Source of the DNA: RUG472 sp045224495
Lineage (GTDB): Bacteria; Bacillota; Clostridia; Christensenellales; CAG-138
Direction: 5' to 3'
Assembly (NCBI GenBank): GCA_045224495.1
Contig: JBGVAK010000086.1
Span: forward strand, 1 to 52,245
Length of the DNA stretch: 52,245 bases
A program made the position numbers and the translations under genes. Each line of letters opens with the position of its first letter. The first letter of the stretch is position 1. A model generated the notes under the pieces. That model ran no database searches. It saw only the letters and a list, made by a program, of their open reading frames with translations, and was not told the origin of the DNA. Positions 38,536 through 47,100 of the stretch are shown here, piece after piece.

Positions 38536-38940
38536 TCATTTCTTCTGTTTTTCCAGCAGCAACCCCTTCACCATGGCCCCCGCCATGCCGGTGGCTACTG
38601 AGATGATCCAATCTCCCAGCAGTGCCCAGCTCGGCGCAAAGCGCCTCGTGCATAGGCAAAGCAAGAAAACCAGGAGCGCCTCGAACAAAGCTCCGGCCAC
38701 AGCGCCTGTGACGGAGATCCGCTCCGTCGCCTTTCGGAGGGCAAAGAACCCGGCGGAAAAGGGGCAGATGACCTTCAATATGCCGTTCACCGGACCGATG
38801 GCCCCTGCTCCCGCCTTGTCCCAATACAGCAGGAGCGATAGTAGCAGCATGCCCGTCAGGGCGATCCCGCAGCCCAAGAGAGCGCCCGTCAATTGTCGCC
38901 AGGTAAAGATGCCCTTCGTACGCCTTGTCCGCTTCTTCAT
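38536..38940 (-). CDS. TIGR04086-type four-helix membrane protein
   Basis: A 134-residue integral membrane protein with four hydrophobic helices after a basic N-terminus (MKKRTRRTKG). The pattern GALLGCGIALTGMLLLSLLLY and the later GLLLEKQKK end recall the TIGR04086 family, often found near yajC in Clostridia. The function is unknown. GGAGGGA precedes the ATG. The yajC terminator separates it from yajC, so it is probably expressed from a separate or read-through transcript. Confidence 0.78.
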   Translation of the reverse strand: MKKRTRRTKGIFTWRQLTGALLGCGIALTGMLLLSLLLYWDKAGAGAIGPVNGILKVICPFSAGFFALRKATERISVTGAVAGALFEALLVFLLCLCTRRFAPSWALLGDWIISVATGMAGAMVKGLLLEKQKK

Positions 38941-38995
38941 TTCGTCCCTCCGTTTGCTTGATAGGACAGCTTATGCAGCAGAGTCCGGAGAAATG

Positions 38996-39018
38996 AAAAA
39001 GCCGGCCCAAGGCCGGCT
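38996..39018 (-). terminator. Intrinsic terminator of yajC
   Basis: AGCCGGCC (minus 39011-39018) pairs with GGCCGGCT (39000-39007) around three bases; TTTTT follows on the minus strand. Confidence 0.85.
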
Positions 39019-39034
39019 GTTCATCGTTGTTCGC

Positions 39035-39385
39035 TTACTCCACCACGGACTCGTTCATGGTGTTCTCCGCGCCCTTCTCCTCGATCTGGGAGATAGCGCC
39101 GCGGGCAAATACCAGATGGATCTTGTCGGGGCCCACCTGCATGACCACGTAGTCGTCCTTCACGGAGGTGATGGTGCCGTAGATGCCGCCGATGGTGCGG
39201 ACCCGATCGCCGGGCCGGATGGAGGCCAGCATCTCCTTGACCTTCTTATCCCGCTTGCGCTGGGGAATGATCATGACGGCCATGAGGACCACCATGATGA
39301 GGATCAACGGCAGAGTGGACATAAGGGAGGAAGCGGTGCCTTCCGCGACCGCAGCCACGATGGGACCAAAGAAAAGATGCAGCAT
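39035..39385 (-). CDS. yajC: Preprotein translocase subunit YajC
   Basis: A 116-residue accessory subunit of the Sec translocon. One membrane helix is visible (about 22-41, LPLILIMVVLMAVMIIPQRKRDKKV), followed by the YajC domain with RPGDRVRTIGGIYGTITSVKDDYVVMQV. I start at ATG 39385 with GGAAA upstream; an in-frame TTG nine codons earlier is less likely. secD and secF are not adjacent in the window. A strong terminator follows. Confidence 0.92.
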   Translation of the reverse strand: MLHLFFGPIVAAVAEGTASSLMSTLPLILIMVVLMAVMIIPQRKRDKKVKEMLASIRPGDRVRTIGGIYGTITSVKDDYVVMQVGPDKIHLVFARGAISQIEEKGAENTMNESVVE

Positions 39386-39451
39386 GTACTTGATTTCCTT
39401 TCCGAATTTCAACGTTCATTTTACGACAGATTCGCCTCGGCGTCAAGAGAG

Positions 39452-39487
39452 AAAAAGCTCCTTCGCCTCGGCAAAAAGCGAAGGAGC
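39452..39487 (-). terminator. Intrinsic terminator of the 50-residue ORF
   Basis: GCTCCTTCGC (minus 39478-39487) pairs perfectly with GCGAAGGAGC (39457-39466) around an 11-nt loop, followed by TTTTT. It shows that a transcript ends here, which supports the small gene upstream. Confidence 0.85.
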
Positions 39488-39492
39488 GTCCC

Positions 39493-39645
39493 TCATTTGA
39501 GAAGGGAGCTGTTCTTGATGGCGCGGACAGCCCGCTTGCCGTCCCGCTTCATCCGTCGCCACACGTCGGGATAGATGGCGTTCACGGCCGTTACCGCCAG
39601 GGCCATGCCGCCGATCATGCCCAAGCCTATGCCTGCTGGTTTCAT
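39493..39645 (-). CDS. Small 50-residue protein, unknown function
   Basis: A small ORF encoding 50 residues. It begins MKPAGIGLGMIGGMALAVTA, a single hydrophobic glycine-rich helix, and continues into a strongly basic tail (YPDVWRRMKRDGKRAVRAIKNSSLLK). GGCGG lies about nine bases before the ATG, and a perfect terminator follows the stop by five bases, so it looks like a complete small transcription unit. The layout, one helix and a cationic tail, recalls YtxH-like small membrane proteins; I do not recognise a named family. Confidence 0.68.
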   Translation of the reverse strand: MKPAGIGLGMIGGMALAVTAVNAIYPDVWRRMKRDGKRAVRAIKNSSLLK

Positions 39646-39755
39646 TTCGTTGCACCGCCTTTCCTTTTTTCAAGAGGCGCAAAACGCGTCCCTCTCCCAT
39701 AGTATGCAGGAGCGGGCCGCGGACCATGCAGGCATTTTTTGTTTGTCGAAACGGT

Positions 39756-40898
39756 CTATCCGCGGAGCCTTGAGATCGTTTTGGGCAGGATATCCAGGAC
39801 CTGTTCTATCTCGTCCGCCGTCGTATATCGGCCCATGGAAAGCCTCAACGGCGCCTGACGAGTGCCGTTCAACAGGCCCATGGCCCGCAGCACGTGGCTG
39901 GGCTCGTTGGCCCCGGCGGTGCAGGCGGACCCGGCGGAGGCAGCTACGCTTTGCATGTCCAGCAGAGCCAACAGCTCGTCTGCTGAAACACCGTCAAACA
40001 AGAAGCTGACGATGCCAGGCAGCCGCTCCGTCCGATGTCCGGTCAGCTGGCAGTCGGGGACGACGGACAGGATGCCGTCGATCAAAGCCTCGGAAAGATT
40101 TTTCAGACGCGTCTGCTCTTCCTCCATGCCCTCGGTCTGCTCCGTCAACGCCTCCGCCATGCCTACGATGCCGGGGACGTTCTCCGTCCCGGCACGGCGG
40201 TGCTTCTCCTGCTCGCCGCCGGTAATAAGGGGGGGAACGATGACATCCTTACGGATATAGGCTGCGCCTACGCCCCGGGGACCGTGAAACTTGTGGGCGG
40301 AGATAGTCAGCAAATCCACATGAAGGGCCTGCACATCTATGGGTAAATGCCCCGCCCCCTGCACGGCGTCCACATGCAGCAGCACGCCCCTCTCCCGGCA
40401 CAGATTGCCTGCGCTGGAGACGGGCTGCAGGGTGCCCACCTCGTTGTTGGCCAGCATAAGGGAGACAAGCGCCGTGTCCGGCCTCAAAGCGGCGAACAGA
40501 TCCACCACAGAGACACGGCCGCAGCTGTCCACCGGAAGGACGGTGAGCTGGATGTCTCCCCGTCGCTCCATGGCCTGAAGGGTGTTCAGCACGGAGGGAT
40601 GTTCCACGGCAGAGGTGATCACATGGCTGCCACGCTGCCGATTGGCTTCAATGGCCCCCCGCAGCAGATAGTTGTTCCCCTCGCTGCCGCCGGAGGTGAA
40701 GACGATCTCCTCCGAGGCTGCGCTGATGCACTTTGCCACCCTGTCCCTGGATCGCTCCAGGACCTTCTTGGCCTCCCGGGCATAGCTGTGGAGAGAGGAC
40801 GGGTTCCCCTGCTCCCCCTCCCATAAGGGCAACATGGCCGCCAACGCCCGATTAGAAAGCCGGGTGGTGGCGGCGTTGTCCAAATAGATGCGTTCCAT
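39756..40898 (-). CDS. Cysteine desulfurase (NifS/IscS family)
   Basis: A 380-residue PLP enzyme that releases sulfur from cysteine for Fe-S clusters and tRNA thiolation. The PLP lysine is Lys203 (ISAHKFHGPRG) and the persulfide cysteine is Cys326 in SAGSACTAG. The N-terminal IYLDNAATT and GNPSSLHS are intact. It is IscS/NifS-type, not SufS. No iscU or nifU follows, so its acceptor is unknown; the many Fe-S proteins here (hydrogenase, HemZ, TtcA) are possible clients. It lies 9 nt after trxA, at the end of the hisS operon. Confidence 0.94.
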   Translation of the reverse strand: MERIYLDNAATTRLSNRALAAMLPLWEGEQGNPSSLHSYAREAKKVLERSRDRVAKCISAASEEIVFTSGGSEGNNYLLRGAIEANRQRGSHVITSAVEHPSVLNTLQAMERRGDIQLTVLPVDSCGRVSVVDLFAALRPDTALVSLMLANNEVGTLQPVSSAGNLCRERGVLLHVDAVQGAGHLPIDVQALHVDLLTISAHKFHGPRGVGAAYIRKDVIVPPLITGGEQEKHRRAGTENVPGIVGMAEALTEQTEGMEEEQTRLKNLSEALIDGILSVVPDCQLTGHRTERLPGIVSFLFDGVSADELLALLDMQSVAASAGSACTAGANEPSHVLRAMGLLNGTRQAPLRLSMGRYTTADEIEQVLDILPKTISRLRG

Positions 40899-40907
40899 GT
40901 GCTCCCG

Positions 40908-41237
40908 TTACAGAGCCTTGTCGAGCATCTGCTCCAGGGCGGCCTTAGGCCGGGCGCCGATGGCTTTGTCCACCACCTCGCCCCGCTTAAAGACCAGGAG
41001 CGTGGGGATGTTCATGATGCGGTAACGCTGAGCAAGCTCGCCCTGCTCATCCACGTCCACCTTGGCCACCACGACCTTGCCCGCGTACTCGTCAGCGATC
41101 TCCTCCACGATGGGGGCGATCATGCGGCAGGGGCCGCACCAGGTGGCCCAGAAGTCCACCAGGACGGGGGTCTCGCCAGCGATGAGCTGGTCGAAGGCCT
41201 CCTCAGAACCGATATGCAATACGTTCTCGTTTGCCAT
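40908..41237 (-). CDS. trxA: Thioredoxin
   Basis: A 109-residue thioredoxin with the redox motif WCGPC (33-37), the cis-proline segment IMNIPTLLVFKRGE and normal length. It reduces disulfides and can supply electrons to biosynthetic enzymes. AAAGGAG precedes the ATG. It lies between aspS and the cysteine desulfurase; the pairing with a desulfurase may reflect persulfide reduction, which is inference. Confidence 0.96.
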   Translation of the reverse strand: MANENVLHIGSEEAFDQLIAGETPVLVDFWATWCGPCRMIAPIVEEIADEYAGKVVVAKVDVDEQGELAQRYRIMNIPTLLVFKRGEVVDKAIGARPKAALEQMLDKAL

Positions 41238-41255
41238 AGTTTTCTCCTTTTTCGA

Positions 41256-43049
41256 TTAGTCTTCCAGGTCCTTGAACGAGATATGCAGCTCATCCAGCTG
41301 CTTCTGCTCCACGGGATAGGGCGCGCCGGTCAGCGGATCGGAGGCGTTCTGCACCTTGGGGAAGGCGATCACGTCGCGGATGCTGCTGGCGCCGCAGATC
41401 AGCATGGCCAACCGATCGAGGCCATAGGCCAGTCCGCCGTGAGGCGGCGTGCCGTACTTGAAGGCGTTGAGCAGGAAGCCAAAGCGCTGCTGGGCCGCCT
41501 CCTCGGTGAATCCAAGAGCCTTGAACATCCGCTTTTGAAGCTCTGCAGAATGGATACGGATGCTGCCGCCGCCGATCTCGTTGCCGTTGAGCACGATATC
41601 GTAGGCCTTGGCCCGGACCGCGCCGGGATCGGTCTCGATGAGATCCAGGTCCTCGTCCATGGGGCTGGTGAAGGGATGGTGCATGGCCATGAACCGGCCC
41701 TCCTCCTCGCTCCACTCGAATTGGGGGAACTCCACCACCCACAGCAGGGCATAAGTGTTCTCGGGGATCAGGTTCAGCTTGTTGGCCACCTTGAGACGCA
41801 GGGCGCCCAGGGATGCCCAGACCACGCTATTTTGGTCCGCCACGATGAACAGCAGGTCGCCCTTCTCGAAGTCGGCCTTCTTCTCGATGGCCGCCACCTC
41901 CTCCCCGGAGAGGAACTTCAAAATGGGGCTCTGGATGCCCTCGTCCTTGTAGTTCATCCAGGCGAGGCCCTTGGCCTTGTAGGTCTTGACGAACTCGCCC
42001 TCGGCGTCGATCTCCTTGCGGGAATAGTGATGGGAACCGCCCTTCACATTGATGCAGCGGACGGAGCCGCCGTTCTTCACCGCGTTCGCGAACACGGAGA
42101 AGCCGCTGTCCTTCACGATATCCGTCAGGTCGACGAGCTCCATGCCGAAGCGCACGTCGGGCTTGTCGGAGCCGTAGCGGTTCATAGCGTCGATCCACTT
42201 GATCCGGGGCAGAGGGTTCGGGATGTCCACGTTCAGGCACTCCTTGAAGACCCGACGAAGGAAGCCCTCGTTCATAGCCATGACGTCGTCCTCCTCCACG
42301 AAGGACATCTCAAGGTCGATCTGCGTGAAGTCGGGCTGCCGGTCAGCACGAAGGTCCTCGTCCCGGAAGCAGCGGGCGATCTGCATGTACCGATCGAAGC
42401 CGGAGACCATGAGCATCTGCTTGAAGAGCTGAGGGCTCTGGGGCAGGGCGTAGAAGCTGCCCGGATGGACCCGGGAAGGCACCAGATAGTCCCGGGCGCC
42501 CTCGGGGGTGCTGCCGGTCAAAACCGGGGTCTCGATCTCCACGAAGCCGTTCTCCGCAAAGTATTCCCGGGTGATGTGGGCGATCTTGTGGCGCATCATC
42601 AGATTCTGCTGCATGATGGGCCGGCGAAGGTCCAGATACCGGTATTTGAGCCGCAGGAGCTCACCGGCGTTAGTGTCATCGCTGACCTCGAAGGGCGGCG
42701 TCTCGCTGACGGACAGGATCTTGAAGTCCTTGACCTTAACCTCCACCTCGCCGGTCTTCATCTTGGGGTTCACCATGTTGCCGGTCCGCGCTTCCAAGGT
42801 GCCCCGGACGGCCAGCACGTACTCCGAACGGATGGTGGACGCTCGGTCATAGTCCTCCGCACTCAGGGTGCTGCTGTCGAACACCACCTGCATGAGGCCG
42901 GACCGGTCCCTGAGCTGGACGAAGATCAGCGCGCCCAGATCGCGGCGCACGTTGCACCAGCCCATCAGCGTCACTTCCCTGCCCACGTCTGCTTTCGAAA
43001 GCTCCGTGCAATAGCAGGTGCGTTTCCATCCCTGCAGCAATTCACTCAT
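41256..43049 (-). CDS. aspS: Aspartyl-tRNA synthetase
   Basis: A 597-residue class II synthetase. The N-terminal OB-fold anticodon domain (GREVTLMGWCNVRRDLGALIFVQLRDRSG) is followed by motif 2 (ARCFRDEDLRADRQPDFTQIDLEMSF), the bacterial-type GAD insertion and motif 3 (GLAYGLDRLAMLICGASSIRDVIAFPK). Length is typical of bacterial AspRS. AGGAGG lies eight bases before the ATG, within the end of hisS; the two genes overlap by 8 nt. It is controlled by the T-box upstream of hisS. Confidence 0.97.
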   Translation of the reverse strand: MSELLQGWKRTCYCTELSKADVGREVTLMGWCNVRRDLGALIFVQLRDRSGLMQVVFDSSTLSAEDYDRASTIRSEYVLAVRGTLEARTGNMVNPKMKTGEVEVKVKDFKILSVSETPPFEVSDDTNAGELLRLKYRYLDLRRPIMQQNLMMRHKIAHITREYFAENGFVEIETPVLTGSTPEGARDYLVPSRVHPGSFYALPQSPQLFKQMLMVSGFDRYMQIARCFRDEDLRADRQPDFTQIDLEMSFVEEDDVMAMNEGFLRRVFKECLNVDIPNPLPRIKWIDAMNRYGSDKPDVRFGMELVDLTDIVKDSGFSVFANAVKNGGSVRCINVKGGSHHYSRKEIDAEGEFVKTYKAKGLAWMNYKDEGIQSPILKFLSGEEVAAIEKKADFEKGDLLFIVADQNSVVWASLGALRLKVANKLNLIPENTYALLWVVEFPQFEWSEEEGRFMAMHHPFTSPMDEDLDLIETDPGAVRAKAYDIVLNGNEIGGGSIRIHSAELQKRMFKALGFTEEAAQQRFGFLLNAFKYGTPPHGGLAYGLDRLAMLICGASSIRDVIAFPKVQNASDPLTGAPYPVEQKQLDELHISFKDLED

Positions 43050-44316
43050 GACTATTGCCTCCTATCGTTTCTGCAATATCCTTGGCCGTGAGAGCGACCT
43101 CGATCTGCTCCCCGGTTTCCATCTTCTTGATATTTCCTCTGCCGGCGTCCAGCTCGCTTTCGCCGATGACCAGCACGTGCTTCGCTTCGGTCTTGCCGGC
43201 ATACTTGAAGTTGGCCTTGACGCTGCGGCCCACGTGGTCCGTATCGGCGGAGAATCCCAGCTTGCGAAGGCCGTTCACCAGCTCGAAAGCCTTCTGCCGT
43301 TCCGCGTCGCCCATGCCGAAGATGAGCACGTCCACAGGCTGAGGCTTGGGGATCTCCACGCCCAGCTGATCGAGATACAGCAGCAGCCGCTCGACACCCA
43401 GGCCAAAGCCCACTGCAGCCACCTCGGGACCGCCAATCTGCTTCACCAGGCCGTCGTACCGGCCCCCGCCGCAGAGGGTCCCCTGGGCGCCCGCCGCGCC
43501 GGAGACGATCTCGAACACGGTGCGTGTGTAGTAATCGAGGCCACGTACCAGCATGGGATCCATCTCATAGGGGATGCCGATGGCGTCCAGATACCCCCGG
43601 AGCTTGTCCATATGGGCCTTGCACTCGTCGCATACGTAGTCCATGGTGTGGGGCGCGTTGGCGTTGATCTTCTTGCAGCTCTCCACCTTGCAGTCCAAGA
43701 CCCGCAGGGGGTTCTTTTCCAGCCGCACCTGGCAGTCCTCGCAGAGCTCGTCCTTGTGTTCAGCCAAATATGCCTTCAGGGCAGCCTGGTATCGATCCCG
43801 ACACTGGGGACAGCCGATGGAGTTGAGCTTTACGGCGAGATCCCGGGCGCCCATGGCGGTGAAGATATCCCAGGCCATGGAGATGACCTCTGCGTCCGCG
43901 CTGGGCTCGGGGGCCCCGAAGCACTCCACGCCGAATTGGTGATGCTCCCTAAGCCGCCCAGCCTGGGGCCGCTCGTAGCGGAACACGGGGCAGTTGAGAT
44001 AATAGACCTTCATAGGCATGGCCTCCGCGAAGAGCCCGTGCTCCACGAACATGCGCACGGTCCCTGCCGTGCCCTCGGGCTTCAGCGTGATGCTGCGGCC
44101 GCCCTTGTCGTTGAAGGTATACATTTCCTTTTGCACCACGTCCGTGGTGTCGCCCACGGAGCGCAAAAACAGCTCCGTGTGCTCGATGACCGGGGTGCGG
44201 ATCTCCTTGAAACCGTAGCGGGCGGTGGTGCGGCGGATCAGATCCTCCACGTACTGCCAGCGATAGCTCTCCGCCGGAGTAACGTCCCGGGTCCCTTTTG
44301 GTGCCTGATATGCCAT
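43042..44316 (-). CDS. hisS: Histidyl-tRNA synthetase
   Basis: A 424-residue class II synthetase. It begins with the usual APKGTRDVTPAES; motif 2 is CPVFRYERPQAGRLREHHQFGVE, and the histidine motifs are LVRGLDYYTRTVFE and the nearby GGGRYDGL. The C-terminal anticodon domain is complete. A cysteine-rich insertion (CPQCRDRY, CEDCQVRL, CDECKAHM) lies in the middle, as in many HisRS of Bacillota, and may bind zinc. GGAGG precedes the ATG. It is the first gene of the T-box operon. Confidence 0.97.
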   Translation of the reverse strand: MAYQAPKGTRDVTPAESYRWQYVEDLIRRTTARYGFKEIRTPVIEHTELFLRSVGDTTDVVQKEMYTFNDKGGRSITLKPEGTAGTVRMFVEHGLFAEAMPMKVYYLNCPVFRYERPQAGRLREHHQFGVECFGAPEPSADAEVISMAWDIFTAMGARDLAVKLNSIGCPQCRDRYQAALKAYLAEHKDELCEDCQVRLEKNPLRVLDCKVESCKKINANAPHTMDYVCDECKAHMDKLRGYLDAIGIPYEMDPMLVRGLDYYTRTVFEIVSGAAGAQGTLCGGGRYDGLVKQIGGPEVAAVGFGLGVERLLLYLDQLGVEIPKPQPVDVLIFGMGDAERQKAFELVNGLRKLGFSADTDHVGRSVKANFKYAGKTEAKHVLVIGESELDAGRGNIKKMETGEQIEVALTAKDIAETIGGNSHE

Positions 44317-44335
44317 AGTTAAATCCTCCTGTATG

Positions 44336-44554
44336 AAAAAGCGGCCCCGTCTCCATGCGAGGGACGGAAGACCGCGGTGCCACCCTGATTAAGCGAAAAC
44401 GCTTCACTCTTGTTCCTAACGCGAACTGCACGGCGGGCCATTTCCTGCCCGCGGCTCCCGGGTGTCCTTCCAAACGCCTTCTCCGTTCGGCTCCCACCGT
44501 CCCGAACTCGCTTGTGGATGTATCCTGCGTCTGTACTCTCCCGTTCGCAGCCTT
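44336..44554 (-). promoter_or_regulatory. T-box riboswitch of the hisS-aspS operon
   Basis: A tRNA-sensing leader of about 220 nt. The T-box sequence AGGGTGGCACCGCGG lies at 44386-44372 and can pair with the acceptor end of uncharged tRNA. A terminator stem follows (GCGG..CCGTC with GACGGGG..CCGC, 44376-44341) and then TTTTT. The stem I region has GGGAGAGTA near the 5' end and the distal GCGAG...GGGACGGTGGGAGCC block. The candidate specifier GACAC (44466-44462), in the context GGACACCCGGGAG, contains both GAC (Asp) and an overlapping CAC (His). Uncharged tRNA would favour the antiterminator and raise synthetase synthesis. Confidence 0.9.
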
Positions 44555-44560
44555 TGCTGT

Positions 44561-44589
44561 AGTATACCCGCCTTTTCAGCGCTTGTCAA
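44561..44589 (-). promoter_or_regulatory. Promoter of the hisS operon
   Basis: Perfect TTGACA (44584-44589) and TATACT (44561-44566) on the minus strand with a 17-nt spacer; +1 is near 44554. The -35 overlaps the end of the upstream hemZ gene. Confidence 0.85.
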
Positions 44590-46019
44590 TCTAAAAACAA
44601 TCGTTTTTTCTCTGCGAACAGCTTCTCCTGCTTCTCCTGCCAGGTGGGCACGTCCTTGGGGCTGGGCAGCCGCTCCACCCTCTCCCCCACGCCGTAGACC
44701 CGCTTGGTCATGGCTCCGGCCCCGTGAGAAAGGATGCTGACGGTCTCCTCCATCATGTCGATGTTGTAGATGCACTCCGTGCCGGGCTTCGCATACCCCA
44801 CGTTCTCCAGATTCCCCTGCATGTACTTCTGCCGGTACATGTAATAGGGCTTCATGCCCAGCTCCCGGGCCGCTTCGCCGCCCAGGCGCACCATCTCCTC
44901 CACCGCTGTCCCGTCAGGCAAGGGGTATTCCTCCAGCCGTGCTTTCAAGCGGGAGGAATGCTTGATAGCCAGGGTGTGGACCGTCAGGTTCTCGGGGTCG
45001 AAGGCTTTGACTGCCTCCAAGGTACGGGCAAAGTCCTCCACACCCTCCCCCGGGAGCCCGGCGATCAGGTCCATGTTGATGCAATCGAAGCCCTCCTGCC
45101 GCGCCAGCTCGAAGGAAGATGCGATATCCGCCGCCGTGTGGAAGCGGCCGATGGCCTGGAGGGTCCTATCGTTCATGGTCTGGGGGTTGATGCTGATGCG
45201 GGTGACGCCCCTGTCCTTCAGCACCCGAAGTTTCTCCCTGGTGATGGTGTCGGGCCGCCCCGCCTCCACGGTGAACTCGTGGCCCGTGACGCCGTAGGCT
45301 TCGTCGAGAGCCGATAGCACCCGATCCAGCTCCGACGCGGACAGGACCGTGGGCGTGCCGCCGCCGAAGTAAAAGGTGCGGACCTGGAACCCCGCCTCTT
45401 TGAGGAGCTCGGCGCCCTTCTGAATGTCAAAAATGAGGTGGTCCGCATAGTCGCTCAGCACCCCTTCCTTCTTCGCCACCTCCGCTCCGAAGGAGCAGTA
45501 GAGGCACCGGCTGCGGCAGAAGGGGATGTGCAGGTAGACGGAGGCACTTTTGGGGGATACGGACTCGATATGGGACCGCTGCACGGCGGTGATCTCCTCC
45601 ACCAGGGCCTGCTTTTCGGGGGAAACCGTGAACAGTTCCCGGAAGGAGCGCCTGGCCTCCGCCTCCCCCTGCCTTCCCGCGATCTCCCGAAAGAGCTTGG
45701 TGGGCCGTATGCCCGTCAGGGACCCCCAGGGGGTGGCTACGGGATATAGCTCCTGCATGACCTGGTAGACACACAGCTTCAACGCCCGCTTCTGCTGCCG
45801 CTTCACGTCCAGAGCGTCCAGGCCCGCCTGGACCGGGACGATCCTTTCCACGTGCTGAGGCATGGCGAGGCACTTGGCTTCCCCCTGATAGAGGACGACG
45901 AACAGCTTCAGCTCCGCTTCCGGCGCATAAGGAAGGATGTCCGTCTGTCCCAAAAACAGGCGGACCTCCTCGGTCATGTCGTTGAAAAAGCCCCTGGCGT
46001 TGGTGATCAGCTGAACCAT
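44586..46019 (-). CDS. hemZ: HemZ-type radical SAM coproporphyrinogen III oxidase-like protein
   Basis: A 477-residue radical SAM protein. The cluster motif is CRSRCLYC (Cys168, Cys172, Cys175), preceded by the HemN/HemZ-type VYLHIPF. An N-terminal domain of about 155 residues with GSLTGIRPTKLFRE is characteristic of HemZ. Downstream are FGGGTPTVLS, INMDLIAGLPGE and PYYMYRQKYMQGNLENVGY. The name implies coproporphyrinogen III dehydrogenation, but many HemZ proteins occur in bacteria without a heme pathway, so the reaction is uncertain. The start lies 13 nt inside the MBL-hydrolase gene. Confidence 0.9.
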   Translation of the reverse strand: MVQLITNARGFFNDMTEEVRLFLGQTDILPYAPEAELKLFVVLYQGEAKCLAMPQHVERIVPVQAGLDALDVKRQQKRALKLCVYQVMQELYPVATPWGSLTGIRPTKLFREIAGRQGEAEARRSFRELFTVSPEKQALVEEITAVQRSHIESVSPKSASVYLHIPFCRSRCLYCSFGAEVAKKEGVLSDYADHLIFDIQKGAELLKEAGFQVRTFYFGGGTPTVLSASELDRVLSALDEAYGVTGHEFTVEAGRPDTITREKLRVLKDRGVTRISINPQTMNDRTLQAIGRFHTAADIASSFELARQEGFDCINMDLIAGLPGEGVEDFARTLEAVKAFDPENLTVHTLAIKHSSRLKARLEEYPLPDGTAVEEMVRLGGEAARELGMKPYYMYRQKYMQGNLENVGYAKPGTECIYNIDMMEETVSILSHGAGAMTKRVYGVGERVERLPSPKDVPTWQEKQEKLFAEKKRLFLD

Positions 46020-46645
46020 GGATGATCCCGATAGGCGTTCATGGGGTTGAACTGCTTCTCATGCTCGATGGTGGTGCTCTCCTCGTGGCCAGGGTACACT
46101 GTGTACCCGTCCAGAGCGTACAGCTTGTGGAACAGGGAGTCCATGAGCTCCCGGATGTCACCGCCCAGGTCCGTCCGTCCCACGCTCTCGCAGAAAAGGG
46201 TATCGCCGGTGAAGACGGTCTTTTCCCCGTCCACGGCGTAGCACACCCCGCCTTTGGTGTGTCCCGGGGTCTCCAGCACCCTGAAGGTGAGCCCGCCCGC
46301 TTCGATTATGTCGCCTTCGCGGACGAACATGTCCACCGCGCAGGGCTTGAGCCCGTAACTCATAGCGGAAAAGTAGGCGGGACGGCCTGCGGCCATGTCA
46401 GCGTCCGCCTCATGGAGGTACACTCTGGCCCCTGTCTTTTCCTTCAGATCCGCCACGCCCCACACATGGTCGAAGTGGCCATGGGTCAACAGTACATGGG
46501 TGCAGACGAGCCCCTCCCGCTGGAGCCGATCGTATATCAAGCCGGCGTCCGCCGGGTCGATGACGGCGCAGGTGGGGCTCCCTTCCCGGCGCACGATATA
46601 GGAATTGGCCATGACGGGGCCACAGGGGATGGTGATGATCTCCAT
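46007..46645 (-). CDS. MBL-fold metallo-hydrolase (glyoxalase II-like)
   Basis: A 212-residue metallo-beta-lactamase-fold hydrolase. The metal motif is THGHFDH; further ligands lie in TPGHTKGG, FTGDTLF and YPGHEEST. This is the small glyoxalase II-like (YcbL/GloB) group; a thioester substrate is likely but unproven. AAGGAG precedes the ATG, three bases after the dtd stop. In Bacillota the order rel-dtd-MBL-hemZ is common, so the operon is conserved. Confidence 0.92.
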   Translation of the reverse strand: MEIITIPCGPVMANSYIVRREGSPTCAVIDPADAGLIYDRLQREGLVCTHVLLTHGHFDHVWGVADLKEKTGARVYLHEADADMAAGRPAYFSAMSYGLKPCAVDMFVREGDIIEAGGLTFRVLETPGHTKGGVCYAVDGEKTVFTGDTLFCESVGRTDLGGDIRELMDSLFHKLYALDGYTVYPGHEESTTIEHEKQFNPMNAYRDHPWFS

Positions 46646-46647
46646 GG

Positions 46648-47097
46648 CTAAAACTCCTTTTTGCTGTTCAGCAGGATGGTGAAGGGACCGTCGTTGATAA
46701 GGGACACCTGCATGTCCGCCATAAAGGTGCCGCTTTCCACGGGCACGCCGCCCTCCCGCATATAGGCCTTGACGGTCTCGAAGAGGGGTTTAGCCTTCTC
46801 GGGCCGCTCAGCGTTGATGTAGCTGGGCCGGCGGCCGTGGCGGGCGTCCCCGGAAAGGGTGAACTGGCTGACGGCCAAAATGCTGCCGCCCATATCGCCC
46901 ACAGACAGGTTGGGGACCCCGTTCTCATCGTCGAAGACGCGCAGGCCCACGCACTTGTCGGCGATATACCGGGCGTCCTTCTCCGTGTCCCCCACCTCCA
47001 CGCCGATGAGGACCATAAGGCCCTTGTCGATGGACGCGGTGAGTTCGCCTCCGATGGAGACGGACGAGCTGAGCACTCGCTGTACGACGGCGCGCAT
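46648..47097 (-). CDS. dtd: D-aminoacyl-tRNA deacylase
   Basis: A 149-residue enzyme that removes D-amino acids (and glycine from tRNA-Ala) from mischarged tRNA. Both signatures are present: SQFTLSGDARHGRRPS with the SQxT active site, and the C-terminal NDGPFTILL with the NxGPxT cis-proline motif. GGGAGG precedes the ATG, three bases after the rel stop. Standard length. Confidence 0.96.
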   Translation of the reverse strand: MRAVVQRVLSSSVSIGGELTASIDKGLMVLIGVEVGDTEKDARYIADKCVGLRVFDDENGVPNLSVGDMGGSILAVSQFTLSGDARHGRRPSYINAERPEKAKPLFETVKAYMREGGVPVESGTFMADMQVSLINDGPFTILLNSKKEF

Positions 47098-47100
47098 AGT

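Noticed and set aside
39431..39473. Direct repeat TTCGCCTCGGC near the yajC/50-residue-ORF junction
   Set aside because: Two copies only, one being part of a terminator stem; no sign of a mobile or regulatory element.
40899..43091. 730-codon plus-strand frame opposite aspS
   Set aside because: Antisense shadow of aspS and trxA; composition (His/Leu/Asp/Val-rich) is unlike a real protein, and no ribosome site is present.
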